Origin: Rhizobium leguminosarum bv. trifolii WSM1325
GTDB taxonomy: Bacteria > Pseudomonadota > Alphaproteobacteria > Rhizobiales > Rhizobiaceae
DNA: 64,000 nucleotides
NCBI GenBank assembly: GCA_000023185.1
Contig: CP001622.1
Coordinates: forward strand, 372,001-436,000
Reading direction: 5' to 3'
Made by a program: the position numbers and the translations under genes. This document shows, piece after piece, positions 8,230-17,781 of the stretch (its first letter is position 1; every line of letters starts with the position of its first letter). The notes under the pieces are model-generated. The model had not been told where the DNA came from, did no database searches, and saw nothing but the letters and a program-made list of their open reading frames with translations.

Positions 8230-9717
8230 ATGTCGCTCACATCCGCACTTAATACCGCGCAGAACATATTCAACAATACGGGTACTCAGAGCAGTGTCGT
8301 ATCGAACAATATCTCGAATGCGGGCAACAAAGATTACGTGCGCCGGCAGGCGATGCTCACCACGTCCTTGAATGGCGCACAGGTCGTCAAGATCGATCGG
8401 GCGCAGGAAGAGGCGCTGCTGCGCCAATACCTGAAGACATCCTCTCAGGACAGTGCCCAGCAGGCATTGCTCGGCGGTCTCGAGGACCTCAAGTCGATCG
8501 TGGGTGGCAACGACTACGAAACGTCGCCATCCACCTATCTCGGTGTTTTCCAGCAGAAGCTTCAGGCCTTCCGCACGACGCCGGGCAGCACCGTCGCTGC
8601 TCAGGGCGCCATCACCGCCGCGCAGGACGTCGCCAACTCGCTGAACAATGCCTCGCAATCCGTTCAGAACGTCCGCGCCACCGCCGACAAGCAGATCGCC
8701 ACCGACGTCGATAAACTGAATACGCTTCTCAACGACTTCGAGAAGGCCAACAACGCGGTGAAGACCGCCACGGCCTCGGGTGCGGATGCATCCGGCGCGC
8801 TCGACGAGCGTGAGAAGGCTCTCAAGCAGATTTCGCAGATCGTCGGCGTCAACACGACGACGCGCGACAATAACGACATGGTGCTGAGCACCTCTGACGG
8901 GACGATCCTCTTCGAGACGATCCCGCGCAAGGTGACGTTCAAGTCTCAGGATGTCTATACCGCGACCATCACCGGCAATTCGGTCTATGTTGACGGTGTG
9001 GCACTTCCACGCGGCAGCGGATCGACGACGACGGGGCAGGGAAGCCTTCAGTCTCTCCTCCAGGTCCGCGACGAGATCGCCCCGAATTTCCAGAAGCAGC
9101 TCGACGAAGTCGCCCGCGGCCTGGTCTCGCTCTTCAAGGAGCAGAACACGGCAGCCGGCCCGGCCTATGTGCCCGGCCTCTTCACCTGGAGCGGCGGCAC
9201 GGTCGATACCGGCGCCACCGCGGTTGCCGGCATGGCGGCGACCATCACAGTCAGCAGCCGCGTCATCACCTCGCAAGGCGGCGATCCGATGCGCTTGCGC
9301 GATGGCGGCGTCAACGCCACCGGCCTCGTCCTGAACACGTCAGGCGCCAGCGGTTATACGACGGAACTCGATCGTCTCTATACCGCATTGGGCTCCGACA
9401 TCGATTTCGATCCAGCGGCGGGGACGCCTGTCGGGTTCGACGCCACGACAGGCATCGATTCAAACGTCAGCATCATGGAATTCGCCACAAATTCCCTCGG
9501 CTGGCTCGAACAGTACCGTAGCAATGCCACGACGGCAGCGGAAAACACCTCGGCGGCGCTGTCACGCTCTGACGAAGCCTATTCCAACGAGACGGGCGTC
9601 AACCTCGACGAGGAGCTGACGCTGCTCCTCGACATAGAGCAGTCCTACAAGGCGGCGACCAAGATCTTGAACGCCGTTGACGAAATGTTGAAGTCATTGC
9701 TGGATATTGCGAGTTAA
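8230..9717 (+). CDS. flgK: FlgK, hook-filament junction protein 1
   Basis: 495 residues. The N-terminus SLTSALNTAQNIFNNTGTQS followed by SNNISNAGNKDYVRR is the conserved FlgK helix, and the C-terminus SNETGVNLDEELTLLLDIEQ with YKAATKILNAVDEM is the matching terminal D0 helix. A Ser/Thr/Gly-rich central part forms the exposed domain. FlgK caps the hook and receives FlgL and flagellin. It is separated from flgL by only 3 bases, so the two are cotranscribed. FlgN encoded at 16586 would be the export chaperone. Confidence 0.96.
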   Translation: MSLTSALNTAQNIFNNTGTQSSVVSNNISNAGNKDYVRRQAMLTTSLNGAQVVKIDRAQEEALLRQYLKTSSQDSAQQALLGGLEDLKSIVGGNDYETSPSTYLGVFQQKLQAFRTTPGSTVAAQGAITAAQDVANSLNNASQSVQNVRATADKQIATDVDKLNTLLNDFEKANNAVKTATASGADASGALDEREKALKQISQIVGVNTTTRDNNDMVLSTSDGTILFETIPRKVTFKSQDVYTATITGNSVYVDGVALPRGSGSTTTGQGSLQSLLQVRDEIAPNFQKQLDEVARGLVSLFKEQNTAAGPAYVPGLFTWSGGTVDTGATAVAGMAATITVSSRVITSQGGDPMRLRDGGVNATGLVLNTSGASGYTTELDRLYTALGSDIDFDPAAGTPVGFDATTGIDSNVSIMEFATNSLGWLEQYRSNATTAAENTSAALSRSDEAYSNETGVNLDEELTLLLDIEQSYKAATKILNAVDEMLKSLLDIAS

Positions 9718-9720
9718 GCC

Positions 9721-10773
9721 ATGAAGAGCTCATTTATTTCAAGTTCGGCCATTCAGAATGCGATGCGGTTGACGATCCGTCAGGCGCAGAACCAGATGAC
9801 GAAGGCGACGATGGAAGCGACGACGGGAGTCTATGCGGATATCGGTGTCTCGCTCGGCGGCAACGCCGCCAGGAGCGTGGACTTCAGCCGCGAGGTCGAC
9901 AGGATAGACTCGATCAAATCAAGCAATTCGCTTGTCACCGCGCGCATGGAATCCTCGCAGCTCGGCCTTTCCAAGATGAAGGATGTCGGCGACGGCCTCG
10001 TTTCGAAGCTGACGGCGCTCCAGGGCAGCCATGATCCCGGTAGCATCACCGTCGCCATCCAGTCGGCGACCAGCGCCCTGTCCACAATGATGGACACGGC
10101 CAATACCATGGTAAACGGCGAATATCTGTTCTCGGGCATCAACACCGATGTGCAGCCGCTGACCGACAAGACGACCGCGACCAGTGCCGCCATCGTCACG
10201 GAGTTGAATACTTACGCCGCCGCTCTCGTCCCGCCGAAGGCGGTCAGTGCTCTCACCGGCGCCGAAATGAGCACCTTCATCACCACGAAGGTAGAGCCGA
10301 TGTTCAGCCAGGCCGCCTGGACCGACCCGACGACCGGCTGGTCGCAGGCATCGAGCCAGAACATGACGAGCCGCATCAGCAACTCCGAGGTGATCGAATC
10401 CTCGACCAATGCCAATTCCGAGGGCATGCGTTACTTCGCGCTCGCCTCGGTGATGACCTCGGCGCTGTTGGGCCAGGGCCTCAGCAGCGATGCGATGAGC
10501 ACGGTGTCCAAACAGGCGATCAGCTATACGACCAAGGCGACCAGCGGCCTCGTGACCCAGGCAAGCCAGCTCGGCCTTTCCCAGGAGCGCGTCAAGAAGT
10601 CCAACGACGCCCTCGACGCCCAGTCCAACATCATCAAGAACAAGCTCGTCGACCTCCAGGGCGTCGATCCCTATGAAGCCTCGACCCTCGTCAAGACTTT
10701 GGAAACGCAGCTTGAAACCGCTTACACGATCGTCTCGAAGATCCAGCAGTTGAGTCTTGTAAACTACCTTTGA
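9721..10773 (+). CDS. flgL: FlgL, hook-filament junction protein 3
   Basis: 350 residues with flagellin-like ends: MKSSFISSSAIQNAMRLTIR at the N-terminus and LVKTLETQLETAYTIVSKIQ near the C-terminus. The centre includes NTMVNGEYLFSGINTDVQPL, the conserved 'GEYLFSG' block of FlgL. It forms the second junction layer between FlgK and the filament. It starts 3 bases after flgK and precedes flaF by 34 bases. Confidence 0.95.
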   Translation: MKSSFISSSAIQNAMRLTIRQAQNQMTKATMEATTGVYADIGVSLGGNAARSVDFSREVDRIDSIKSSNSLVTARMESSQLGLSKMKDVGDGLVSKLTALQGSHDPGSITVAIQSATSALSTMMDTANTMVNGEYLFSGINTDVQPLTDKTTATSAAIVTELNTYAAALVPPKAVSALTGAEMSTFITTKVEPMFSQAAWTDPTTGWSQASSQNMTSRISNSEVIESSTNANSEGMRYFALASVMTSALLGQGLSSDAMSTVSKQAISYTTKATSGLVTQASQLGLSQERVKKSNDALDAQSNIIKNKLVDLQGVDPYEASTLVKTLETQLETAYTIVSKIQQLSLVNYL

Positions 10774-10807
10774 TGAGCAAAGGCGCGCAATAAAGAAGGA
10801 TGCATGA

Positions 10808-11155
10808 ATGTATCAGTTCTCATATGCCGAAGTCATGCAGGACTCGGTAGCCGACGCGAAAGAGCGGGAATGGCAGGTTCTTGACCGGTCCATAGACTTG
10901 CTGGCGGCGGCGCGCGAAAAGGAAAAATACGGCCGGGAAGCCATTGAAGCCCTGTTTTATACACGCCGGGTCTGGATCAGCTTCATCGAGGATCTCAAAC
11001 ATCCCGACAACCAGCTGGAGATCGGGCTCAGGGCCAACCTCATCTCGATCGCGATCTGGATATTGAAGGAATGCGACAGGATCAGAAAACGTCAGTCTAA
11101 TAACTACCAGGGCATCATCGACGTTACCACCATCATCAGGGATGGACTTAAATGA
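10808..11155 (+). CDS. flaF: FlaF, flagellin synthesis regulator
   Basis: 115 residues, helical and charged. [20 protein letters not shown] and [20 protein letters not shown], with [13 protein letters not shown], match the FlaF family known from Caulobacter and rhizobia. FlaF promotes flagellin synthesis and counteracts FlbT at the flagellin-mRNA level in the cytoplasm. ATG 10808 follows aaggatg; an out-of-frame ATG lies 4 bases earlier at 10804. The last 4 bases overlap flbT (ATGA), coupling the antagonistic pair. Confidence 0.93.
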   Translation: MYQFSYAEVMQDSVADAKEREWQVLDRSIDLLAAAREKEKYGREAIEALFYTRRVWISFIEDLKHPDNQLEIGLRANLISIAIWILKECDRIRKRQSNNYQGIIDVTTIIRDGLK

Positions 11156-11601
11156 AAAGTACACTTCGCATTTCTCTGAAAGCCGGAGAAAGAATCTTCA
11201 TCAACGGCGCCGTCCTGCGCGTCGACCGCAAGGTCGCGCTGGAATTCCTGAATGATGTGACGTTCCTTCTCGAAAACCACGTCCTCCAGCCGGAGGGCGC
11301 CACGACGCCGCTGCGTCAGCTCTATTTCATCGCGCAGATGATCCTCATCAATCCAGAGGGCAAGGACCACTCGACGGCGTTGTTCCGCAAGTCGATCACC
11401 ATGCTGCTCACCTGCTTCAAGAACGAAGAGATCCTCGCCGAACTGAAGCGCATCGATGCGCTCGTCTCGACTGGTCGCGCCTTCGATGCACTCAAGGCGA
11501 TCCGCGGCCTCTACGCGATCGAAGACAATATCCTCAACAACCACGAAATGCCGCCGACGATGGTCGAGCAGATTCGCAGGGAGATTGCACCATGGCGGTA
11601 G
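11152..11601 (+). CDS. flbT: FlbT, flagellin mRNA translation regulator
   Basis: 149 residues. [20 protein letters not shown] and [20 protein letters not shown] are characteristic FlbT blocks. In Caulobacter FlbT binds the 5' leader of flagellin mRNA and represses its translation until the hook is finished. It overlaps flaF by 4 bases and flgD by 10 bases, so flaF-flbT-flgD are tightly coupled. Confidence 0.94.
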   Translation: MKSTLRISLKAGERIFINGAVLRVDRKVALEFLNDVTFLLENHVLQPEGATTPLRQLYFIAQMILINPEGKDHSTALFRKSITMLLTCFKNEEILAELKRIDALVSTGRAFDALKAIRGLYAIEDNILNNHEMPPTMVEQIRREIAPWR

Positions 11602-12026
11602 ATGCAACATCAAGCGTGGCCAACACGAGTTCGACGAGTACGACGAACACGGCCCAGCAGAAGGCGACGCTGAACTACGACAATTTCCTTCAACTGCTCA
11701 TCGCGCAGATGAAGAACCAGGATCCGACCGATCCGGTCGACGCCAGCGAACAGATGTCGCAGCTGGCGAGCTTCTCGCAGGTCGAGCAGACGATCCAGAC
11801 CAACACCAAGCTGGACACGCTGCTCGCCAGTTCGAGCCTCACCCAGGCCAGCAGCTACGTCGGCAAATACATGGAAAGCGCCGACGGCACCGTCAAAGGC
11901 ACCATCGAATCCGTCAAGGTTTATTCCGACGGAATCATTGCGACGACCACGGATGGCGGTAATATACTCGTGCAGGCGGGAATCACCGTTGCCGACAAGG
12001 CGCCGACGACGTCGACCGATACCTGA
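11592..12026 (+). CDS. flgD: FlgD, hook cap / hook assembly protein
   Basis: 144 residues, short compared with enteric FlgD (about 230), as is normal in rhizobia. The conserved N-terminal FlgD block is clear: [20 protein letters not shown] then [20 protein letters not shown]. The C-terminal part ([20 protein letters not shown]) is a reduced beta domain lacking the full Tudor/Fn3 cap. FlgD caps the growing hook. The start overlaps the flbT 3' end by 10 bases. A 99-base gap to fliQ follows. Confidence 0.93.
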   Translation: MAVDATSSVANTSSTSTTNTAQQKATLNYDNFLQLLIAQMKNQDPTDPVDASEQMSQLASFSQVEQTIQTNTKLDTLLASSSLTQASSYVGKYMESADGTVKGTIESVKVYSDGIIATTTDGGNILVQAGITVADKAPTTSTDT

Positions 12027-12125
12027 TACCCACGGCGCCGGTGCGCCGCATAGCTCGGGTGATACCAATCAATGGCGGTCCGGCCACGGCGGGGCTGCTT
12101 CAAGGCGATATGAGGTTGCCTTCGG

Positions 12126-12392
12126 ATGAATGAAGCTGATGCATTGGATCTGTTCCAGGCGGCGATCTGGACCGTGTTGATTGCTGCCGGTCCCGCCGTC
12201 ATCGCCGCGATGGTGGTAGGTCTCGTCATTGCCTTGATCCAGGCGCTGACCCAGGTGCAGGAAGCGACACTGACTTTCGTGCCGAAGATCGTCGCGGTGC
12301 TGATCACGGTCGGTGTCACCGCGCCGTTCGTCGGTTCGCAGATCTCGATTTTCACCAATCTGGTCTTCTCGCGCATCCAGTCCGGCTTCTAG
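12126..12392 (+). CDS. fliQ: FliQ, flagellar export gate protein
   Basis: 88 residues with two hydrophobic helices, about 14-38 (TVLIAAGPAVIAAMVVGLVI) and 52-75 (KIVAVLITVGVTAPFVGSQI), with the conserved QALTQVQEATLTFVPK loop between. FliQ forms the inner-membrane export gate with FliP, FliR and FlhB. The 215-base gap after it carries a mosaic repeat, so flhA may have its own promoter or rely on readthrough. Confidence 0.95.
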   Translation: MNEADALDLFQAAIWTVLIAAGPAVIAAMVVGLVIALIQALTQVQEATLTFVPKIVAVLITVGVTAPFVGSQISIFTNLVFSRIQSGF

Positions 12393-12517
12393 AGCAATTC
12401 CAGCAAAAGTGCACAGCGGTTTTGCTAGCCAAAGCGCGAAGGGCTTTTGCCGGGGGATTGCGTAGAAACAAAAGGTTAGAGCGGTTCTACGCTTCCATAA
12501 AATCTGAACCGCTCTGA
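12391..12517. repeat. Mosaic palindromic repeat between fliQ and flhA
   Basis: The first part, about 12391-12430, contains the core AAAAGTGCACAGCGGTTTT shared with six other intergenic sites in this window. The second part is an inverted repeat with arms AGAGCGGTTC (12478-12487) and GAACCGCTCT (12506-12515). The element begins at the fliQ stop codon. The rest of the gap to 12607 shows no further clear signal. Confidence 0.7.
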
Positions 12518-12607
12518 GCCACCTTCGCGCAAGCTTCGCCATTTAACTCTCGATCCGAATTGGGCGGACCGCATGTCCGCCTCCTCTCATGAAGAGACGG
12601 AATCGTC

Positions 12608-14695
12608 ATGGCGCAACCACCTGCACTCCCCCTTCCGAAAGTCGCCCCGAACCTGCGCGATGTCGGTTTTGCCCTCGGCATCATCGTTATCATCTGCATC
12701 CTCTTCCTGCCGATCCCGCCATTCTTGATCGACATGGGACTGGCCTTCTCGATCGCCCTCTCGGTGCTGATCCTGATGGTCGCGTTGTGGATCCAGAAAC
12801 CGCTCGATTTCTCGTCTTTTCCGACCATTCTTCTGATCGCGACGATGACGCGGCTGGCGTTGAACATCGCGACGACCCGCGTCATTCTTTCGCATGGTCA
12901 TGAGGGCCACGATGCGGCGGGCGGTGTCATCGCGGGTTTCGCAAGCCTGGTGATGTCCGGTGACTTCGTCATTGGTCTGATCGTCTTCCTGATCCTCATC
13001 ACCATCAACTTCATCGTCATCACCAAGGGTGCTACGCGTATCGCCGAAGTCGGCGCGCGTTTCACCCTGGATGCCATCCCCGGCAAGCAGATGTCGATCG
13101 ACGCCGATCTATCGGCCGGCATTATCGACGAGAGGGAAGCCCAGCGCCGGCGCAAGGAGCTCGAGGAGGAAAGCTCCTTCTTCGGGGCGATGGACGGTGC
13201 GTCGAAATTCGTGCGCGGCGATGCCGTCGCCGGCCTGATCATCACCTGCATCAACATCTTCGGCGGCATCATCATCGGCTATTTCCGCCACGGCATGCCG
13301 ATCGGCGAAGCGGCCGACGTTTTCGTCAAGCTCTCCGTCGGCGACGGCCTCGTCGCACAGATGCCGGCTCTCATCGTCTCGCTCGCGGCCGGCCTTCTCG
13401 TCTCGCGCGGCGGCACCACCGGCTCCACCGACCAGGCGGTCGTCAATCAGCTGAGCGGTTATCCCCGTGCGCTTTCCGTCTCGGCGGTGCTGATGTTCAT
13501 CCTGGCCCTGATGCCGGGCCTGCCGTTCGTCCCCTTCGTATCCCTCGGCGGTCTTCTGGCCTTCGGTGCCTGGTTCATCCCACGTCAGGTCGAGGCAGAG
13601 AACATGCTTCGCCGCGAGCAGGAAGAAAAAAAGGTCGTCCAGAGCAAGGAACTGGAAAAGGATTCGGTCAAGGCAGTGCTGCGCACCTCCGAAATCGAGC
13701 TCGCACTCGGCAAGATGGTCTCGACGCGCCTGCTCGGCGCCCACCAGGAGCTGGCCTTCCGCGTCGGCAAGATGCGCAAGAAGTTCGCCACGCAATACGG
13801 CTTCGTCGTGCCCGAGATCAAGGTCACCGACGATATCGCCATCGCCGAGAAGTCCTACCAGATCCGTATCCACGGCACGACGGTCGCCTCCAACCTACTG
13901 CGCGTCGGCGAAGTCCTCGTCGTGACCGGCGCCGGCCGCCGGCCGAGCATTCCCGGCGACGAAATCCGCGAACCCGCTTTCGGCATGCCTGCCGTCTCGA
14001 TCCTCGAAAACTTCGCCGACGATCTGAAACGCGAGGGCTTCCAGCCGATCGACAACGTCTCCGTCGTGCTCACCCATATGAGCGAGGTGATCCGCAACAA
14101 CCTGCCGCAGCTGCTGTCCTACAAGGACGTCAAGGTGCTGATCGATCGGCTCGATCCCGAATACAAGAAGCTCGCCGACGAGATCTGCTCGTCGCACATG
14201 TCCTATTCCGGCCTGCAGGCGGTGCTCAAGCTGCTGCTTGCCGAACGTGTCTCGATCCGCAACCTGCACCTCATCCTTGAAGCGGTGGCCGAGCTCGCCC
14301 CGCATGTCAGGAAGACCGAGCAGATTGTCGAGCATGTCCGCATCCGCATGGCCCAGCAGCTTTGCGGCGACTTGGCCGACAACGGCGTGCTGCGCGTGCT
14401 GCGGCTGGGCAGCAAATGGGATCTCGCTTTCCACCAGGCGCTGAAGCGCGACGCCAAGGGCGAGGTGATCGAATTCGACATCGATCCGCGCAGCCTGGAG
14501 GAGTTCAGCGAGCAGGCCACCAAAGTTATCCGTGAGTTCATGGATCGCGGCCTGCCATTCGCACTTGTCACGTCGCCGGAAACACGCTCCTATGTGCGCA
14601 TGATCATCGAGAGGCTGTTCGCCACGCTCCCGGTCCTGTCGCATGTCGAACTGGCCAAGGGCATCGAGATAAAGATTTTGGGCTCTATTTCATGA
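12608..14695 (+). CDS. flhA: FlhA, flagellar export protein
   Basis: 695 residues. About 8 transmembrane helices lie in residues 20-330. The FHIPEP signature block between them includes [20 protein letters not shown] and [30 protein letters not shown] linker rich in Glu/Lys ([17 protein letters not shown]) leads to the cytoplasmic ring domain (about 360-695), which docks chaperone-substrate complexes. FlhA is the main gate component of flagellar type III export and drives proton-coupled transport. It overlaps fliR by 4 bases. Confidence 0.97.
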   Translation: MAQPPALPLPKVAPNLRDVGFALGIIVIICILFLPIPPFLIDMGLAFSIALSVLILMVALWIQKPLDFSSFPTILLIATMTRLALNIATTRVILSHGHEGHDAAGGVIAGFASLVMSGDFVIGLIVFLILITINFIVITKGATRIAEVGARFTLDAIPGKQMSIDADLSAGIIDEREAQRRRKELEEESSFFGAMDGASKFVRGDAVAGLIITCINIFGGIIIGYFRHGMPIGEAADVFVKLSVGDGLVAQMPALIVSLAAGLLVSRGGTTGSTDQAVVNQLSGYPRALSVSAVLMFILALMPGLPFVPFVSLGGLLAFGAWFIPRQVEAENMLRREQEEKKVVQSKELEKDSVKAVLRTSEIELALGKMVSTRLLGAHQELAFRVGKMRKKFATQYGFVVPEIKVTDDIAIAEKSYQIRIHGTTVASNLLRVGEVLVVTGAGRRPSIPGDEIREPAFGMPAVSILENFADDLKREGFQPIDNVSVVLTHMSEVIRNNLPQLLSYKDVKVLIDRLDPEYKKLADEICSSHMSYSGLQAVLKLLLAERVSIRNLHLILEAVAELAPHVRKTEQIVEHVRIRMAQQLCGDLADNGVLRVLRLGSKWDLAFHQALKRDAKGEVIEFDIDPRSLEEFSEQATKVIREFMDRGLPFALVTSPETRSYVRMIIERLFATLPVLSHVELAKGIEIKILGSIS

Positions 14696-15444
14696 TAACA
14701 GACCCGCAAGGGACCGTTCTCGCGCTGTTTCTGGTTTTCTGCCGGATCGGTGGCTGTGTGCTGGCTCTTCCGGGTTTTTCCTCGGCGCGCGTGCCCGATC
14801 AGCTGCGCGTCTTCATTGCGGGGGCGCTGTCGATCGCCGTCATGCCGTTGCTCTGGGATACCGTCTATCCGGCCGTTCACACCGGTGCCGGAACCTATAT
14901 CGGCCTGATCTTCAGCGAATCGCTGATCGGCGTGATGTATGGCATGCTGGCGAGGATCTACACGCTCGGCATGCAGTTCGCCGCGACGATCATCGCCATG
15001 ATGGTCGGCTACACCCAGCCGGGTTCCGCCGACATCCTCGAAGACACGCCGGAGACCAGCCTTTCCGGCTTCATTACCTTTGCCGGCATGATGATTCTCT
15101 TCATTATGGATTTCCATCACATCGTCTTCCGCGCGCTGATCGATTCCTACACGACCATGCCCTTCGGCGGCTTGATGCAGATGCGCGCGACGCTGATCTC
15201 CTTTACCGACACGCTGGAGCAGACCACCTACATCATGCTGCGGCTGTCGAGCCCGTTTTTGATCTACGGCCTGATCTTCAACGTCTCGATCGGTTTCATC
15301 AACAAGCTGGCGCCGCAGATCCCGGTCTACTTCATCTCCACGCCCTATCTGCTGATGGGCGGGCTCTTCCTGATCTATTTCTCGATTGCGGCGATGGTCA
15401 GCCAGTTCGGCCAGTCCTTCGGCTCGATCTATATCGGGCGATGA
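14692..15444 (+). CDS. fliR: FliR, flagellar export gate protein
   Basis: 250 residues with about six hydrophobic segments. [20 protein letters not shown] at the N-terminus, [30 protein letters not shown] and [20 protein letters not shown] are typical FliR blocks. FliR caps the FliP/FliQ export channel in the inner membrane. The start overlaps the flhA stop (ATGA) and the FliJ-like gene begins 7 bases after its stop. Confidence 0.95.
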   Translation: MITDPQGTVLALFLVFCRIGGCVLALPGFSSARVPDQLRVFIAGALSIAVMPLLWDTVYPAVHTGAGTYIGLIFSESLIGVMYGMLARIYTLGMQFAATIIAMMVGYTQPGSADILEDTPETSLSGFITFAGMMILFIMDFHHIVFRALIDSYTTMPFGGLMQMRATLISFTDTLEQTTYIMLRLSSPFLIYGLIFNVSIGFINKLAPQIPVYFISTPYLLMGGLFLIYFSIAAMVSQFGQSFGSIYIGR

Positions 15445-15451
15445 GGCTGAT

Positions 15452-15865
15452 ATGATCGAAAAGAAGCGCTCCCAGAAGCTCAAGCGGCTGCTCTCGGTGC
15501 AGCGGCATATCGAAAGAATGGCCGAGAACGACCTGGCCGAAACCAGCCGCCAGCGTGTCGAGGTCAATGTGGCGATGGACGACGTCATCCTCGCGCTCGG
15601 CTCGATGGACCCCGTCCACCACGCCTTCTCGCAGAATTACGCCGACCGATTCGGCAGGCTCACCATCAAGGACCAGCAGCTGACCGGCATGCATCAGATC
15701 CACGAGATGCGGCTGACGCGCGAGCGCGCCAAGGGCGACCGCCTCGAAGAGGGCATGCAGGAAGCCCTCGAGGCCGAGCGCCGCGAGGCAGATGACAACG
15801 CCGTCTACGATGTCATCGATCAGCAATTCGCAACGCCAGCCTCCAGCAAGCTTCAAAAACCATAG
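15452..15865 (+). CDS. FliJ-like coiled-coil flagellar export protein
   Basis: 137 residues from ATG 15452; a longer in-frame reading to 15386 would run into fliR and is less likely. It is almost wholly helical, charged and without membrane segments. KRLLSVQRHIERMAENDLAE at the start and RLTRERAKGDRLEEGMQEAL near the end follow the pattern of FliJ, the coiled coil that inserts into the FliI ring. No other FliJ candidate is in the window. Assignment is by pattern and position (7 bases after fliR). Confidence 0.65.
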   Translation: MIEKKRSQKLKRLLSVQRHIERMAENDLAETSRQRVEVNVAMDDVILALGSMDPVHHAFSQNYADRFGRLTIKDQQLTGMHQIHEMRLTRERAKGDRLEEGMQEALEAERREADDNAVYDVIDQQFATPASSKLQKP

Positions 15866-15897
15866 TCGTTACGATCTTAAATTCAGAGGATTGTAAC

Positions 15898-16461
15898 GTG
15901 GCTATTTCGCCCCCCAGTGATCTGGTCCTGGACGTTGTCAAAGCTGCCGACCCCATGGAGCTTCAGGCAGCCCAGGAAAAGTTGAAGGCAAATCGTGCGG
16001 CCTTTGCCGCAACGAGCCTCGCCGAGAATGGCAAGGGCTTCTCCAATACGGTCGACGTTCTCGATCAAGTCGGCCACAAGAGTGGCCTCAACAACATTCA
16101 GAACCGCACCAAGGCCGAGGAAGCTCCGGAAAGCTACCGGAAGTTCGAGGCCATGGTCCTGCAGAATTTCGTCAAGTCCATGCTGCCGAGCGAAAGCGAA
16201 GACGTCTACGGCAAGGGTGCGACCGGCGATATCTGGAAAGGCATGATGGCCGAACAGCTCGGCAACGTCATGGCCAAGGGAGACGGCATCGGCATTGCCA
16301 AGCAGATGTACAGCGAGCAGCTGCGCCGGCAGGAAGGTAAGATCGTCAATGCCTCCACCGACGACGATGACCGCAACACCGCGCTCAGCATGATCGACGA
16401 CTTCCAGCGCAAGACCTTTGGCACGCCGACGGCCGAAGCCAAGACCGATAGAACAGGATGA
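15898..16461 (+). CDS. flgJ: FlgJ-type rod-binding protein
   Basis: 187 residues from a GTG start with agagga 10-15 bases upstream. The rod-binding domain is visible at about 75-150: YRKFEAMVLQNFVKSMLPSE, GATGDIWKGMMAEQLGNVMA and GIGIAKQMY. The C-terminal muramidase half of enteric FlgJ is missing, normal for alphaproteobacteria; the transglycosylase at 5258 may supply that activity. FlgJ caps rod assembly in the periplasm. The stop codon lies inside a long hairpin (16450-16498). Confidence 0.88.
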   Translation: MAISPPSDLVLDVVKAADPMELQAAQEKLKANRAAFAATSLAENGKGFSNTVDVLDQVGHKSGLNNIQNRTKAEEAPESYRKFEAMVLQNFVKSMLPSESEDVYGKGATGDIWKGMMAEQLGNVMAKGDGIGIAKQMYSEQLRRQEGKIVNASTDDDDRNTALSMIDDFQRKTFGTPTAEAKTDRTG

Positions 16462-16498
16462 TTTTAGGCCCGTTGGCCTGAAATCTGAATCCTGTTCT
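16450..16498. repeat. Hairpin element spanning the flgJ stop codon
   Basis: Outer arms AGAACAGGAT (16450-16459) and ATCCTGTTCT (16489-16498) pair perfectly. Inner arms TTTTAGGCC and GGCCTGAAA flank a CGTT loop. The flgJ TGA at 16459-16461 is inside the structure. The related ATCCTGTTCTAGGCCTG string recurs at the aglR 3' end, so this is probably a module of the mosaic repeat family. Confidence 0.65.
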
Positions 16499-16510
16499 CA
16501 ATTAAAGAGT

Positions 16511-16563
16511 TAGAGCGTGATGCCGTCCGAAAACCGCGCACACTTTTCGGCATCATGCTCTAA
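16511..16563. repeat. Mosaic palindromic repeat before the FlgN-like gene
   Basis: Arms TAGAGCGTGATGCC (16511-16524) and GGCATCATGCTCTA (16549-16562) pair with one mismatch. Between them lies CCGAAAACCGCGCACACTTTT, the reverse form of the shared AAAAGTG-N-GCGGTTTT core. It ends 23 bases before ATG 16586. Confidence 0.75.
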
Positions 16564-16585
16564 GCGACGCATAACCGAGGGTACA

Positions 16586-16951
16586 ATGGAAATAGTTTCG
16601 AACGAATACAGGATCAAATCCGTTCTCGGACGCCTCGAAATGATCATCGATAATGAGAACACCCGGATCGGCAACGATCCGCAGTTCGATCTCAAGGTCT
16701 CCAATGCGCATAAGAGCCGCTGCCTCTACGAGCTGTCGACGCTTTTCCGCGACACCGATCCGGCCGAGCTTGCCGCTGCCCATCTCGATCAGTTGCACGG
16801 CTTGAAGAAGAAACTGGTTCTCAATGCCCGTCGCGTCGAGGCGCATCTCGAAGCGGTTCGCGCCGTCGCCGACCTCCTGAAGAACGCGGTTCAGGACGCC
16901 GATGCCGACGGCACCTATTCCCAGGAACAATTCGCCGCGCGTGGAAACTGA
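16586..16951 (+). CDS. flgN: FlgN-like flagellar export chaperone
   Basis: 121 residues from ATG 16586 with cgaggg upstream; the frame stays open to 16517, but that stretch is repeat DNA. The protein is all-helical: SVLGRLEMIIDNENTRIGND, SRCLYELSTLFRD and LDQLHGLKKKLVLNARRVEA. This matches the small FlgN-like proteins that end rhizobial flagellar clusters. FlgN keeps FlgK and FlgL soluble before export. Stop and next start overlap (TGATG). Confidence 0.7.
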   Translation: MEIVSNEYRIKSVLGRLEMIIDNENTRIGNDPQFDLKVSNAHKSRCLYELSTLFRDTDPAELAAAHLDQLHGLKKKLVLNARRVEAHLEAVRAVADLLKNAVQDADADGTYSQEQFAARGN

Positions 16952-17490
16952 TGATCAAGCTCGTCCTCACCGGTGTCTGGGTTTGCGCCATCACCTTGGC
17001 ATCGGTCTATTTCTCGGTGTACCTGGCGACCGCGCCGGCGCCCGCAGCAACGGATTCCAAGCAGAGCGCTCTTGAACTGGTGAAGGGCGAAACGATCACG
17101 GTGCCGATCATCGGCAACGGTGCGATCACCGGTTACTTCCTCGGCCGCGTTTCGTTCATGATGAACAAGGACATGCTGAAAGGCGTGACGTTGCCGCTGA
17201 GCGAGATGACGACGGACGAGCTTTTCAGTCTGCTCGTCGGCAATAAGATGGTCGATATCGCCCACATCAAATCCTTCGATCCGAAGGCCTTCCGCGAGGA
17301 GATCAAGAAGGGCATGAACGAGCGCCTCGGCGGCGAATACGTCGCCGACGTGATGCTGGAGCAGCTCGACTATCTCTCCAAGGAAGAGGTCAAGGAAAGC
17401 TCCGCCGGTCAGCCGAAGAAGGTGGGCAAACCCGTCAAGATCGTCGAGACCGCACCGGCCGCCGAAGCACCGGCGCCAGCTGCCCACTAA
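16951..17490 (+). CDS. Membrane-anchored flagellar-cluster protein, FliL-like
   Basis: 179 residues. One N-terminal membrane helix (about 4-26, LVLTGVWVCAITLASVYFSV) is followed by a periplasmic domain and an Ala/Pro-rich tail. KGETITVPIIGNGAITGYFL and DELFSLLVGNKMVDIAHIKS loosely resemble the FliL/stomatin-like pattern of a domain near the motor, but rhizobia have a separate fliL, so this may be a paralog or an unrelated accessory protein. It overlaps flgN by one base and is the last gene before the hairpin at 17508. Confidence 0.6.
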   Translation: MIKLVLTGVWVCAITLASVYFSVYLATAPAPAATDSKQSALELVKGETITVPIIGNGAITGYFLGRVSFMMNKDMLKGVTLPLSEMTTDELFSLLVGNKMVDIAHIKSFDPKAFREEIKKGMNERLGGEYVADVMLEQLDYLSKEEVKESSAGQPKKVGKPVKIVETAPAAEAPAPAAH

Positions 17491-17507
17491 ACATCATCTG
17501 ATCATCG

Positions 17508-17541
17508 ACGACAAACGGCGCCCGAGGGCGCCGTTTGTCGT
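17508..17541 (+). terminator. Hairpin closing the flagellar cluster
   Basis: A perfect inverted repeat of 16 bases, ACGACAAACGGCGCCC (17508-17523) and its complement at 17526-17541. There is no U run after it, so it may be a Rho-assisted terminator or an mRNA-stabilising end. The rest of the 291-base gap up to 17781 shows no other clear element. Confidence 0.65.
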
Positions 17542-17781
17542 TGGCGCGCGTGGTTAATAATCCACTTATGCGAGCATGGAAATTCAAGGAATTTTCCTAA
17601 GGGTTGTTTGAAACCGTCCTGTTATATCAGGTGTCACAGCTTGGCATGCGCCGCTTATCCGAGATCGGAGCGACGCCGTCCCGGCGGGACGCGACCGGTC
17701 CTTTCGAGACCTCCGGTGCGGAAATATAGGCTTGTTTTCCGGGATGTCGGGCGCATGCAGCACCCTCGGCAGGAGGTAGGA

